Shown piece by piece: positions 28,722 through 37,043 of a stretch of 64,000 nt of DNA; position 1 is the stretch's first letter; every line of letters starts with the position of its first letter. The notes beneath the pieces were generated by a model that ran no database searches, had not been told where the DNA came from, and saw only the letters and a program-made list of their open reading frames with translations. The DNA is from Rhodococcus sp. CH91. GTDB lineage: Bacteria > Actinomycetota > Actinomycetes > Mycobacteriales > Mycobacteriaceae. The stretch lies in NCBI RefSeq assembly GCF_022554085.1, contig NZ_JAKFYR010000002.1:496001-560000 (forward strand). Reading direction: 5' to 3'. The translations under genes and the position numbers were made by a program.

Positions 28722-29780
28722 TCAGGTCTTGCGGATCGCCGGTGCGGCCGTCCCGGTGAGCATCTCGTGCGCGGCCGCTGCCGCTGCATGATTCGCGCGG
28801 GCCACCGACACCGGATCGTTCGCCAACAGTCGCATCCAGACCCCTGCGTCGTTCGGCAGTGCGCTGATGCCGAACAGCCCGTCGTCGAATGTGGTGGACA
28901 AGGCATCGTGGAGCAGATCGGTGAGGTCGGCGGCGCGAACCCGGGGAGTGAACACGTACAGCATCGCCAGAATGTCGTGCTCCGCCAGCACCCCGAGTTC
29001 CTCTGCTGCCGGCCGATCGTTCGTGCCACCGGGGCGGAGGCGAACCCGGTCGAGCGCGACAAGCCGCCCGTCGGGGCGACGGACTTCGAGGTCGGATGCG
29101 TACACGTCGTATCGATGCCGTTCGTTGCGGGCAAGTCGGCCGGCGTACACGGTTTCCGCGAGCAGCAGGGACGCCGATTCGTCGAGCGTTACCGAGGTGT
29201 GCTGGTATAACCGCGATCCGGCGAACGGAATGACGGCGTCGGGAAGGTACTCGACGTAGGCATCGGATCCGGCCGTGATATGGGTGACGGACGACGCGTA
29301 GTCGTTGTCCATCCGGTACACCCTGGTCTGGGCCTGGGTCGTCACGTGGGCCGAGGTACCGGCCCCGAATGTGAGGTCGGTGCGTAACCGATCTGCTTGC
29401 AGAACGCCACCGCCCGAGGACATCACATAGGTGTACGGAACGTCGGGGCGGAGCGGATCGAAGTACAGCGGGCGCATGATCTGCAGCGGTGACTTCTGGT
29501 AGTGATGCACGAGCTCGGTCCGGTTGCGGGCAGGATTGCGTTCGAAGCCGAGCTGGAGAACCCCCACTTTGCCGGGACTCCCCACGGGAAGAGTCCCGTG
29601 GGGACTGGTGTGTCGGAGAACTTCGTTCGGGACTCGCGCGGGTTCGAAATAGTCGGGTTGCAGCCGGTAGCCGCCCGGATGTCGTGGGTGCACGGGTAGT
29701 GTGCTCACCTCCGCGAGATCCGTGGGCTCGCCCGGGTCGGGACCGATGTGTGCCGACGCCGCCGGGAGGCCGGCTGTCAT
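28722..29780 (-). CDS. ureD: Urease accessory protein UreD (UreH)
   Basis: UreD is the scaffold that binds apo-urease and, with UreF and UreG, helps insert nickel. The 352-residue protein has the family stretch QIMRPLYFDPLRPDVPYTYVMSSGGGVLQADRL, then HVTTQAQTRVYRM and EYLPDAVIPFAGSRLYQ. ATG 29780 overlaps the ureG stop by one base (TGATG), supporting this start over an in-frame one 30 bases upstream. The N-terminal 75 residues (Pro-rich) are longer than in many homologues. Confidence 0.93.
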   Translation of the reverse strand: MTAGLPAASAHIGPDPGEPTDLAEVSTLPVHPRHPGGYRLQPDYFEPARVPNEVLRHTSPHGTLPVGSPGKVGVLQLGFERNPARNRTELVHHYQKSPLQIMRPLYFDPLRPDVPYTYVMSSGGGVLQADRLRTDLTFGAGTSAHVTTQAQTRVYRMDNDYASSVTHITAGSDAYVEYLPDAVIPFAGSRLYQHTSVTLDESASLLLAETVYAGRLARNERHRYDVYASDLEVRRPDGRLVALDRVRLRPGGTNDRPAAEELGVLAEHDILAMLYVFTPRVRAADLTDLLHDALSTTFDDGLFGISALPNDAGVWMRLLANDPVSVARANHAAAAAAHEMLTGTAAPAIRKT

Positions 29781-30412
29781 CAGACGAGTTCCGTTCGCGT
29801 GTCGTTCCACAGTGACAGGATCTGGTCGAGCAACTCGTCGAGTCCCTCCCCGGTGAGAGAATTCGTGAGGACTACCGGACTACCACCTCGGACCCGGTTG
29901 GCGTCGCTCTCCATCACGCCGAGGTCGGTCCGTACGTACTGGGCGATATCGATCTTGTTGATGACCAGGATGTCGCTGTCGGTGATGCCCGGGCCCCGTT
30001 TGCGCGGCATCTTCTCTCCCTCGGCCGTATCGAGGACGAAGATGAAGACGTCCGCCAGTGCGGGTGAGAACGTGAGCGTCAGATTGTCGCCACCCGATTC
30101 GTAGATCAGGGTGTCGACCTCGGGGAATCGGTGCAGAAGTTCTTCACCTGCGGCGAGATTCATCGTGGGGTCGTCGCGTACCGCGGTGTGTGGGCACGCG
30201 CCGGTCTCGACGCCGACCACGCGTTCGGGGTCGAGGATGCCGTCGAGGACTCGCCGCACGTGGTGGGCGTCCTCCTGGGTGTAGATGTCGTTGGTGATGA
30301 CACCGGGGGTGCGCCCTGCCGCGATGAGCAACGGAACGAGCGCCTCGGTCAGCGCGGTCTTGCCGGAGCCTACCGGGCCCCCGACACCGATTCTCAGAAC
30401 ATTGTCAGCCAT
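29780..30412 (-). CDS. ureG: Urease accessory GTPase UreG
   Basis: UreG is the SIMIBI-class GTPase that carries nickel to the UreD-UreF-urease complex. The 210-residue protein has the P-loop GVGGPVGSGKTAL at residues 9-21, the metal-binding CPH motif in VETGACPHTAVRDD, ESGGDNLTLTFSPALAD, and the guanine-specificity NKIDIA. There is no His-rich N-terminal tail of the kind that stores nickel in some UreG and HypB proteins. Confidence 0.97.
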   Translation of the reverse strand: MADNVLRIGVGGPVGSGKTALTEALVPLLIAAGRTPGVITNDIYTQEDAHHVRRVLDGILDPERVVGVETGACPHTAVRDDPTMNLAAGEELLHRFPEVDTLIYESGGDNLTLTFSPALADVFIFVLDTAEGEKMPRKRGPGITDSDILVINKIDIAQYVRTDLGVMESDANRVRGGSPVVLTNSLTGEGLDELLDQILSLWNDTRTELV

Positions 30413-30469
30413 GTGGGCTCATTCCCCTCGAAGTGTGGCGAAACAGGTGGCCGGTTGTGCGCCGGCCGG

Positions 30470-31162
30470 TCAACTGGCGAACAGGCGGGCTTCTGCCTTC
30501 TCGTGCTGGGCCGACATGATGTCGGCCATGGGCGCGAACCCGCCGAGATCGTGGAGATCACGTTCGACGGCAGCGTTCGCCACCTGTTCGATCACCGGGC
30601 CGAGCGCGTGCAGAATCACTTGCGAGGTCCGATGATCGGTCAACCGCAGGCGCAACGCAGCGCCCACGAAACTCACTGCGAAGGCGGAGAGATCGGCGGC
30701 GACCGCGATCCGTGTATCGACGCCGGTTGCCGAGTAGATCAACGCCGACACCACAGGCTGGCACCCCGGCGTGGCGCGTGCCTCGAGCCGTTGCCGGTAC
30801 TCCGCCAAGGCGTCGCTACCGAGCACCACGCCGGCGAGGTCGGCGAGTTGATGGCCGCTTCGCGTCGAAGCCCGCCGCATCTCGGCGTTCAGTTTGGAGG
30901 CGAACAGACGATCGTCGACCTCCGCGACGAGATCCCAGTCGCCTGCTCCCGCCGCACGGTGAGCAGCGGCGAGAGCAGTCGCGTCCCCGGGCCCGACAGA
31001 GTGGACGAGCAGGGAACTCAACAGGTCCTGCACGTCGTCGGGCTCGACAAGGCGAGCCTGACTGTAACCCTCGAGTCCGTGCGACATGGTGTAGAAGCCG
31101 CTCGGGAACGCCGAGTCCGCGAACTGCAGACTCGTCAGCAACTGACGGATGTCCGACGTCAC
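30470..31162 (-). CDS. ureF: Urease accessory protein UreF
   Basis: UreF bridges UreD and UreG during urease activation. The 230-residue helical protein has the conserved LQFADSAFPSGFYTMSHGLEGY near the start, and SALIYSATGVDTRIAVAADLSAF and HDLGGFAPMADIMSAQHE near the end. GTG 31162 lies 10 bases after the ureC stop; the upstream open frame runs antisense-free through ureC and is not conserved, so it is rejected. A 57-base gap separates it from ureG. Confidence 0.92.
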   Translation of the reverse strand: MTSDIRQLLTSLQFADSAFPSGFYTMSHGLEGYSQARLVEPDDVQDLLSSLLVHSVGPGDATALAAAHRAAGAGDWDLVAEVDDRLFASKLNAEMRRASTRSGHQLADLAGVVLGSDALAEYRQRLEARATPGCQPVVSALIYSATGVDTRIAVAADLSAFAVSFVGAALRLRLTDHRTSQVILHALGPVIEQVANAAVERDLHDLGGFAPMADIMSAQHEKAEARLFAS

Positions 31163-31172
31163 GTCGTCTCCT

Positions 31173-32897
31173 TCACGCCAGGAAGAACTTCTGGGTGAGT
31201 GGGAGCGATTGCGCAGGATCGATCGCGGCGACCTGTCCGTCGTAGGTGACGTCGTAGGTCTCCGGATCGACTTCGATGGCCGGGGTCGCATTGTTGCGCA
31301 CCATGTGCTGCTTTCCGATATTGCGGCACCGCTTCACCGGCAGTATCCGGCTTTCCAGTCCCAATTTCTCGGGCACGCCGAGGTCGATGGAGGCCTTCGA
31401 CATGAAGGTCGCGCGCGTGGACTGCAATGCCCTGCCCTGCGCACCGAACATGGGCCGGTAGTACACCGGTTGGGGGGTGGGGAGCGATGCGTTAGGTTCA
31501 CCCATGAGACCCCAGTTGATCAGGCCGCCTTTGACGACAACCTTCGGCTTGGCCGCGAAGGAGGTCGTCGGCCACAGCACGATGTCGGCGATCTTTCCTT
31601 CCTCCAGTGACCCGATGTACTCCGAGATCCCCTGTGTGATAGCGGGATTGATGGTCACCTTCGCCAGATAGCGCAATACGCGGAAATTGTCGTTGTCTTC
31701 CGCGTCCTCCGGAAGTTTGCCGCGCTTGTCCTTGCAGTGGTGGGCGATCTGGAATGCGCGCATGAACGACTCGCCGATGCGGCCCATGGCTTGGGAGTCG
31801 GACGACACCATCGAGATGATGCCTTCGTCGTGGAACACGGTTTCGGCGGAGATGGTCTCGGCCCGGACGCGGGAGTCCGCGAATGCGACATCCTCCGGAA
31901 TGTCGTGTGACAGGTGGTGACAGACCATCACCATGTCCAGCAGTTCGTCCACCGAGTTCGCGGTGTAGGGAAGCGTGGGATTCGTGGAGGACGGCAACAC
32001 GTTCGGATGACCCGCGACCTTGATGAGATCCGGTGCGTGTCCTCCACCGGCGCCTTCACTGTGGAAGGTGTGGATCGTCCGGCCGTCGATCGCGTCCAGC
32101 GTGTTCTCGACGAAGCCCGACTCGTTGAGGGTGTCGGTGTGCACCGAGATCTGGACGTCGTAGCGGTCGGCGACGTCGAGTGCGTTGCTGATCGCGGCGG
32201 GTGTGGCCCCGTAATCCTCGTGGACCTTCAAACCTGCTGCGCCGGCCTCGATCTGCTCGCACAGAGCCTCCGGGAGCGACCCGTTCCCCTTCCCGAGGAA
32301 ACCCATGTTGACGGGCATCGCTTCGGCGGATTCCAGCATGCGGTGGAGGTTCCAGACGCCGGGAGTGGTGGTGACACCGTTGGTCCCGTCGGTAGGTCCG
32401 GTACCGCCACCGAAGAGCGTGGTGATGCCGTTCGCCAGTGCGGTCACTCCCTGTTGCGGTGAGATGTAGTGCACGTGGGAATCGAATCCGCCGGGCGTCG
32501 CGATGCAGTGCTCACCTGCGAGTAGCTCGGTACCCGGACCGACGACCAGCCGGGGATCCACCCCGTGCTGAAGATGTGGGTTGCCGGATTTTCCGATCCC
32601 CGCGATCTTTCCGTCCCGAACCCCGATGTCGCCTTTGAGAACGCCGAGTATCGGGTCGAGGATGATCGCGTTCGTGATCACAAGGTCCAGCACGCCCTGG
32701 GCGTCGGTTCCCTGGGGGTCGGCCCCCATCCCGTCGCGTGCGGTCTTGCCGCCACCGTAGACGATTTCGTCGCCGTAATTGCCCTCGTTGAAGTCCTTTT
32801 CGATCTCGATGATCAGGTTGGTGTCGGCCAGGTGAACGCGGTCGCCGGTCGTGGGGCCGAAAAGGTCGGTGTATTGCTTACGTGAGATGATCGCCAT
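31173..32897 (-). CDS. ureC: Urease alpha subunit (catalytic)
   Basis: UreC holds the di-nickel centre that splits urea into ammonia and carbamate. The 574-residue chain shows HVHYISPQQ (Ni histidines), the carbamylated lysine in [36 protein letters not shown] with a further ligand, and the mobile flap [22 protein letters not shown] with the catalytic histidine. No residue expected for activity is missing. It starts at ATG 32897, overlapping the ureB stop by one base. Confidence 0.98.
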   Translation of the reverse strand: MAIISRKQYTDLFGPTTGDRVHLADTNLIIEIEKDFNEGNYGDEIVYGGGKTARDGMGADPQGTDAQGVLDLVITNAIILDPILGVLKGDIGVRDGKIAGIGKSGNPHLQHGVDPRLVVGPGTELLAGEHCIATPGGFDSHVHYISPQQGVTALANGITTLFGGGTGPTDGTNGVTTTPGVWNLHRMLESAEAMPVNMGFLGKGNGSLPEALCEQIEAGAAGLKVHEDYGATPAAISNALDVADRYDVQISVHTDTLNESGFVENTLDAIDGRTIHTFHSEGAGGGHAPDLIKVAGHPNVLPSSTNPTLPYTANSVDELLDMVMVCHHLSHDIPEDVAFADSRVRAETISAETVFHDEGIISMVSSDSQAMGRIGESFMRAFQIAHHCKDKRGKLPEDAEDNDNFRVLRYLAKVTINPAITQGISEYIGSLEEGKIADIVLWPTTSFAAKPKVVVKGGLINWGLMGEPNASLPTPQPVYYRPMFGAQGRALQSTRATFMSKASIDLGVPEKLGLESRILPVKRCRNIGKQHMVRNNATPAIEVDPETYDVTYDGQVAAIDPAQSLPLTQKFFLA

Positions 32898-33322
32898 TAC
32901 TTCGCGCCTTTCTTCTTCTTCGAAGTGCTCGCGCTCTCTCGCGCCTTCGGTGTGCCGTCCTGGTACTCGAGTTCCTTCATGAGTGCCATCGCACGAATCT
33001 TCGTGCCCTCGGAGTCCAAACCGCCGTCGACGAGATTGTTGAAGCCGATGACGTGGCGATTGCCGGCATACGCCACGAGGGTCACCTCGCGTGTGTCACC
33101 CGCTTCGACGCGCACGCTCAGGCCCGAAGGGAGGTCCAGGTGCATGCCGTAGGCGAGTTCGCGGTCGAACAGCAGCGCCTTGTTGACCTCGAAGAAGTGG
33201 AAGTGCGACCCGATCTGGATGGCGCGATCTCCGGTGTTGCTGACCTGCAGTGTCACACTGCGACGCCCCGCGTTGATCTCGATGTCGTCTTCCCTGTGGT
33301 GATATGTGGGCTTGGCTACCAT
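32897..33322 (-). CDS. ureB: Urease beta subunit
   Basis: UreB is a structural subunit of the urease trimer. From ATG 33322 the protein has 141 residues and begins close to the family start; [35 protein letters not shown] and [16 protein letters not shown] are diagnostic. A lysine-rich C-terminus (SKKKKGAK) is an extra. GGAAGGA lies 8 bases before this ATG. The frame is open up to GTG 33439, which would add 39 unconserved residues and overlap the CbiX-like gene; I consider that start less likely. Confidence 0.93.
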   Translation of the reverse strand: MVAKPTYHHREDDIEINAGRRSVTLQVSNTGDRAIQIGSHFHFFEVNKALLFDRELAYGMHLDLPSGLSVRVEAGDTREVTLVAYAGNRHVIGFNNLVDGGLDSEGTKIRAMALMKELEYQDGTPKARESASTSKKKKGAK

Positions 33323-33380
33323 GACGGTTCCTTCCTCGGCGAGCGGCGCGGTGGGGGTCGAGCCGACGTCGGTGTCCTGC

Positions 33381-34256
33381 TCAGTGTGAAGAGGCAGTAG
33401 CGGGGTGCCGGTGACTGCGTTCGGTACCGGGATCTTCACCTCCGTGTCCGTGTCCGTGTCCGTGTCCGTGTGTGCTGCCGGTGGAGGCGTCGAATGCGTG
33501 CGAATGTGCGTAACCGTGTCCGTGATCCGCCATCAGTCCGGCCTCGACTCCGGTGCGGCCGTGGGACAGCTCGTGCAAGGCGGTGTGCGCTCGCATGTCG
33601 ACGATGCGGAACATCGCCTGCTCGCTCATCAACGGTCCGTAGAACCTGGATCCGGAAAAGCGTCCGTCGTCCGGGGGGATGGGGTCCTCGCGGCGAAACC
33701 CTGCGGGAACGACGACGGTGTGCGGGTGATCGAGGCGACGGAGCCGTCGTAGAACCTCGGCAAGGTCGTCCTCGGTCCGTGTCGTGGCGACTTCCACGAC
33801 GTTGCCGGCGCCGTGGGTGCGCACCAGATGCGCGATGCGGTGCAGTTCCGCTTCGTCGAAAGGGTCGGACGCGGGGGCCTGGACCACCATCGCAGCATCG
33901 GGCGAGCTGCGGCGAATTGCGGTAGCCGCCGAGCGCAGCCATGCCGTGAGATGGTCGGCGTTACCGAACGGCTCCGCCAGAGCGAGACGCCCGGGCGCTC
34001 CCGCAGCCAGCCACTGGACGGTCTTGGCCGTGTCGGCGACCAGCGTGGGGTTGCGGCCGAGGGTCATGGGCACGACCGTGATCGGGCCGTCGCCGGATTT
34101 CAGGAGGCGCGCCACGAGATTGTGGAGTGGTCGGCCGATCGGGGTGACGAACCAGCCGGGACGAGCCTGTGCGAGGAACCGCACGTCCGCGCCGCCGGCG
34201 CTCTCGTGGCCCGCGACCAGTACGGTCGTGGCGTCTGCCCCGCCGCCGTCCACCAT
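33381..34256 (-). CDS. CbiX-like protein with His-rich tail, inside the urease operon
   Basis: A 291-residue protein with two sirohydrochlorin-chelatase-like (CbiX) halves. The first half has VLVAGHES (His17, a chelatase-type histidine) and [16 protein letters not shown], where a histidine is usual but Arg68-Asn69 occur. The second half ([20 protein letters not shown] onward) repeats the fold. The last 48 residues hold 12 histidines in [10 protein letters not shown], an HG x5 run and SHRHP, resembling the nickel-binding tails of UreE and HypB. It overlaps the ureA stop (TGATG) and precedes ureB; the cluster has no ureE. A nickel-delivery or storage role is inferred; chelatase activity is doubtful. 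Confidence 0.72.
   Translation of the reverse strand: MVDGGGADATTVLVAGHESAGGADVRFLAQARPGWFVTPIGRPLHNLVARLLKSGDGPITVVPMTLGRNPTLVADTAKTVQWLAAGAPGRLALAEPFGNADHLTAWLRSAATAIRRSSPDAAMVVQAPASDPFDEAELHRIAHLVRTHGAGNVVEVATTRTEDDLAEVLRRLRRLDHPHTVVVPAGFRREDPIPPDDGRFSGSRFYGPLMSEQAMFRIVDMRAHTALHELSHGRTGVEAGLMADHGHGYAHSHAFDASTGSTHGHGHGHGHGGEDPGTERSHRHPATASSH
33441..33470 (+). repeat. Hexanucleotide tandem repeat (TCCGTG x5)
   Basis: Five perfect copies of TCCGTG. On the minus strand they encode His-Gly x5 in the tail of the CbiX-like protein. Gain or loss of units changes the protein by two residues without a frameshift, so the nickel-tail length could vary between strains. Confidence 0.85.
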
Positions 34257-34561
34257 CAGCTCCCGATCGGGTCGTGGCAGGACACCAGTTTGCTGCCGTC
34301 GATGAACGTCGCCTCGACCTGCAGCAGCGGCAGCAATTCGCGAACCCCGCTCATGCAGTCCTTCTCGGAAACGATGGTCTTGCCCAGTTCCATGACTTCT
34401 GCGACGGAACGGCCGTCGCGGGCCCCTTCCAGGATCGCCTCGCAGATGAGTGCGGTCGCCTCGCTGGCGTTGAGCTTCGTGCCGCGGTCACGGCGTCGCC
34501 GCGCGATCTCCGCGACCTGGTAGATGTAGAGCTTTTCGATCTCTCGTGGAGTCAAATCCAT
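34256..34561 (-). CDS. ureA: Urease gamma subunit
   Basis: UreA is the small structural subunit. The 101-residue protein matches the full family length: MDLTPREIEKLYIYQVAEIAR, then LNASEATALICEAILEGARDG, a histidine-poor VAEVMELGKTI and LLPLLQVEATFIDGSKLVSCHDPI. ATG 34561 is chosen from the conserved N-terminus; the frame upstream is open but unrelated. It is the first urease gene, transcribed leftward. Confidence 0.96.
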   Translation of the reverse strand: MDLTPREIEKLYIYQVAEIARRRRDRGTKLNASEATALICEAILEGARDGRSVAEVMELGKTIVSEKDCMSGVRELLPLLQVEATFIDGSKLVSCHDPIGS

Positions 34562-34914
34562 TTTCTGCTCCCGCAATGCCGTAGGTCGGTTTCGATGAGC
34601 ATCTCCCGGCGGCGAGCCGGAGCTCGCTGTTTCCGACGATACGCCGGAGCCACAAGGAAGTTCGCATTTTCGAGGGGTCGTCGGAGGCGGTGCCGTCGAC
34701 GGCGGAGCGGGTGTCGACGGGGACGTCCCGGCGCTCTGATTCCCACGTGGGGTGCGGTGATGTCCATTTTCGGACATACACACATGCTCATATGTGCAGG
34801 CGAGCGCCCGGTGGGAGCGGACCTCGTCCCGACTCGTGTGATCGATCCGTCCGAAATGCGCATCCGCAGGGCATGCAATTGTGCTGTGAAAGCGGAAGTT
34901 GTTGTGTACCGGCC
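34562..34914 (-). promoter_or_regulatory. Upstream region of the urease operon with two palindromes
   Basis: A 353-base gene-free stretch between amt and ureA (both leftward). It contains two neighbouring inverted repeats: ATGTCC-N6-GGACAT at 34760-34777 and CACAT-N6-ATGTG at 34781-34796. Both have the size of dimeric-regulator operators, and they lie about 200-235 bases upstream of ureA. No GlnR, AmtR or nickel-regulator consensus could be matched. The region probably holds the urease promoter. Confidence 0.45.
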
Positions 34915-36540
34915 TTATCCGCTCTCCACCGGCACGACAGTCATCTCGACGAGGTCGTCGCCCAATGCCGACAAGGCGCTCCGCACGGGCGCCAGCGCGT
35001 CCGCCGGGGTCAGGATCTCCGCACGAACCCGTGGGGAGACGTCCAGGGTTCGCTTCTGCCCGCGGACCATCTGATCGACCGAGTCGGTCGTGGTGACGAA
35101 GACTTCGGAGAGTATGGCGCGGCGTGCACCCGCAGCGAGCACCTCCCGTTCCACGCCTGCGGCCCCGGAAGAGTCGAGAACCGCGGTGACCAGGTACACC
35201 TTGTTTCCGGGCTCCATCGGCTTCGGCGCGAGGGCCGAGACCGATCCGTCGGCGGGGTCGGGGGGAGTGGGACCCTCGTGATAGGCGTTCATGCCCTGTT
35301 GGCTGAGATCGAGGTGTTCTTCTTCCTCGGCGCTGACGCGAAGCCCGATCGTCTTCTCGATCGCGAAGCCGATCACCAGGGTGAGTACCAAGGCGTAGAC
35401 GATCACCGCGACCAGTGCGACGACCTGGTAACCCAGCAGTGCCCATCCGCCACCGGCGAACAGTCCGTCTCGGCCGATCGAATTGATGGCCTCTTCACCG
35501 AAGAACCCGACGCACAGCGTGCCGAACACGCCGCCGATGAAGTGGACCGCCAGAACGTCGAGTGCATCATCCACGCGCAGAAGCTTTTTCAGGCCGAGAG
35601 CGACATAACACACCACTCCGGCCAGCGCGCCGATGACCACCGCGGCCCAGGTGTTGACATAACCCGCAGCGGGGGTGATGGTCGCCAGCCCGGCGACCGC
35701 GCCCGTCACACCGCCCAGGACGGTCGAATGACCTTCCCGGTAGCGTTCGATCACCAGCCAGACGAGCATCGCGGCGGCGCCTGCCAACTGGGTGTTGACC
35801 AGGGCTTGGGCCGCAACTCCGTTGGCCTGCAGTCCGTCTCCGGCATTGAAACCGAACCAGCCGAACCAGAGGATGCCCGCGCCCACGATCACCAACGGGA
35901 CCGAGTGCGGCAGTGGCGCGCGGTCGGGTCGTACCTTGCGCCGCCCCAATACGATCAGCAGACCGAGTGCAGCAGCTCCGGCCGAGGAGTGGACGACCAT
36001 TCCGCCGGCCCAGTCCTGTGCTCCCATCTTGGTCAACCAGCCCTCGGGTGCCCACAACCAGTGCGCGACAGGCGCGTACACGATCACCGACCAGATCGCG
36101 ATGAAGACCGCCCACCCCAAGGCCTTGAGGCGATTCGCCACGGCGCCCGTGGCGAGCGCCGGCGTGATGATCGCGAACATCAACTGGTACGCGAAGAAGG
36201 CGAGCGTCGGGATCGCAACGGTTTCGGTCACGACGTGGAGGTCCGGCTTGGGAGCCTCGCCGATATTGGTGAGCGCGACGAAACCGAGATCCGCGATGAT
36301 CCCGTTGCCCCGGTCGTTGCCGAACGCGATACTGTAACCGAACACGAACCAGGTCAGCGAGATGATGCAGAGCCCGACGAGGTTCTGTTGCAACATCACG
36401 AGCGTGTTACGCCTGCTCACCATGCCCGCGTAGAAGAACGCCAGACCCGGTGTCATGAACAGCACGAGGGCCGCACATACCAGCACCCACGCGGTGTCGC
36501 CGCTGTCGATCGCGGCTTGAGCCAGTGTCGTAGAGTTCAT
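34915..36540 (-). CDS. amt: Ammonium transporter with C-terminal PII-like domain
   Basis: A 541-residue Amt/Rh-family channel. Eleven membrane segments cover about residues 10-410, with DTAWVLVCAALVLFMTPGLAFFYAGM, the QDWAGGMVVHSSAGAAAL block and the pore-histidine segments HSSAG and VHFIGG. The last 95 residues (about 447-541) align with PII signal proteins: KVYLVTAVLD, SEVFVT, MVRGQK and SPRVRAEI match the beta strands and T-loop flanks, but the T-loop tyrosine and ATP-binding GK motif are missing. ATG 36540 gives the standard Amt start. It lies upstream of and in the same direction as urease, consistent with ammonium handling. Confidence 0.88.
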   Translation of the reverse strand: MNSTTLAQAAIDSGDTAWVLVCAALVLFMTPGLAFFYAGMVSRRNTLVMLQQNLVGLCIISLTWFVFGYSIAFGNDRGNGIIADLGFVALTNIGEAPKPDLHVVTETVAIPTLAFFAYQLMFAIITPALATGAVANRLKALGWAVFIAIWSVIVYAPVAHWLWAPEGWLTKMGAQDWAGGMVVHSSAGAAALGLLIVLGRRKVRPDRAPLPHSVPLVIVGAGILWFGWFGFNAGDGLQANGVAAQALVNTQLAGAAAMLVWLVIERYREGHSTVLGGVTGAVAGLATITPAAGYVNTWAAVVIGALAGVVCYVALGLKKLLRVDDALDVLAVHFIGGVFGTLCVGFFGEEAINSIGRDGLFAGGGWALLGYQVVALVAVIVYALVLTLVIGFAIEKTIGLRVSAEEEEHLDLSQQGMNAYHEGPTPPDPADGSVSALAPKPMEPGNKVYLVTAVLDSSGAAGVEREVLAAGARRAILSEVFVTTTDSVDQMVRGQKRTLDVSPRVRAEILTPADALAPVRSALSALGDDLVEMTVVPVESG

Positions 36541-37043
36541 CGACGGTCCTGTGCTTTCGGGAGAGGTGTGTGATAGTCCCTGAAGGGGTATGCCGAACAA
36601 GACATTTCGTACTCATGCCGAATCGGGACGTGAAACTGCCGGCTGTGTTCTGTCTGACGGCGATCGACATGCATCCAGCGACCCCCGATCCTCGCATCGG
36701 TCAGTCACGCTTCTCTCGACGCACCGGCAGCGGCAATGTCGCCGGAAGGACGAGACTTGTGGTCCGACGAGAGCATATACACCCTGTTTGTGCGATGCGG
36801 GCAGATCGCGCCAACTCGAATCCCGAATGTGACGCCGTCGCGGACGGATCGCGATGCCGGGGCGTGCCGTTCGTGATGTCAACGACGACCCGGTGAGCCC
36901 GGCACCTTCTTCTGCGCTCGAGTGTTGTACGGAGCGGCGATGTCTCGAAGAAGTGGCGAGCGTCCCGGTCCCAGATCCTCCGTTCTCCGCCGTCGATCTC
37001 GTTCTCCCGCATCTCGGAAGTCGTGTCGCTCTAGACTTGCGCC
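36541..37043. promoter_or_regulatory. Divergent intergenic region between amt and the channel-FUSC gene
   Basis: About 500 bases with no supported gene; the only frames here are short and lack coding character. It must hold the leftward amt promoter and the rightward promoter at 37032. AGGAC about 6 bases before the amt ATG (minus strand) can act as its ribosome site. I searched for GTnAC-N6-GnAAC (GlnR type) spacing around the GTnAC words present and found no good match. Confidence 0.4.
37032..37037 (+). promoter_or_regulatory. Candidate -10 box (TAGACT), leaderless channel-FUSC gene
   Basis: TAGACT ends 6 bases before GTG 37044 and no Shine-Dalgarno sequence is present. This supports both the start and a leaderless transcript. 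Confidence 0.6.

Noticed and set aside
33323-33439. N-terminal extension of ureB to GTG 33439
   Set aside because: The added 39 residues are not UreB-like, and a good ribosome site precedes ATG 33322.
34690-36573. A 627-codon plus-strand frame opposite amt
   Set aside because: Antisense to a clear Amt gene and rich in Arg, Asp and His as expected from the complement.
36541-37043. GlnR-type nitrogen operator between amt and the channel gene
   Set aside because: GTnAC words at two places are not followed by GnAAC at the right distance.
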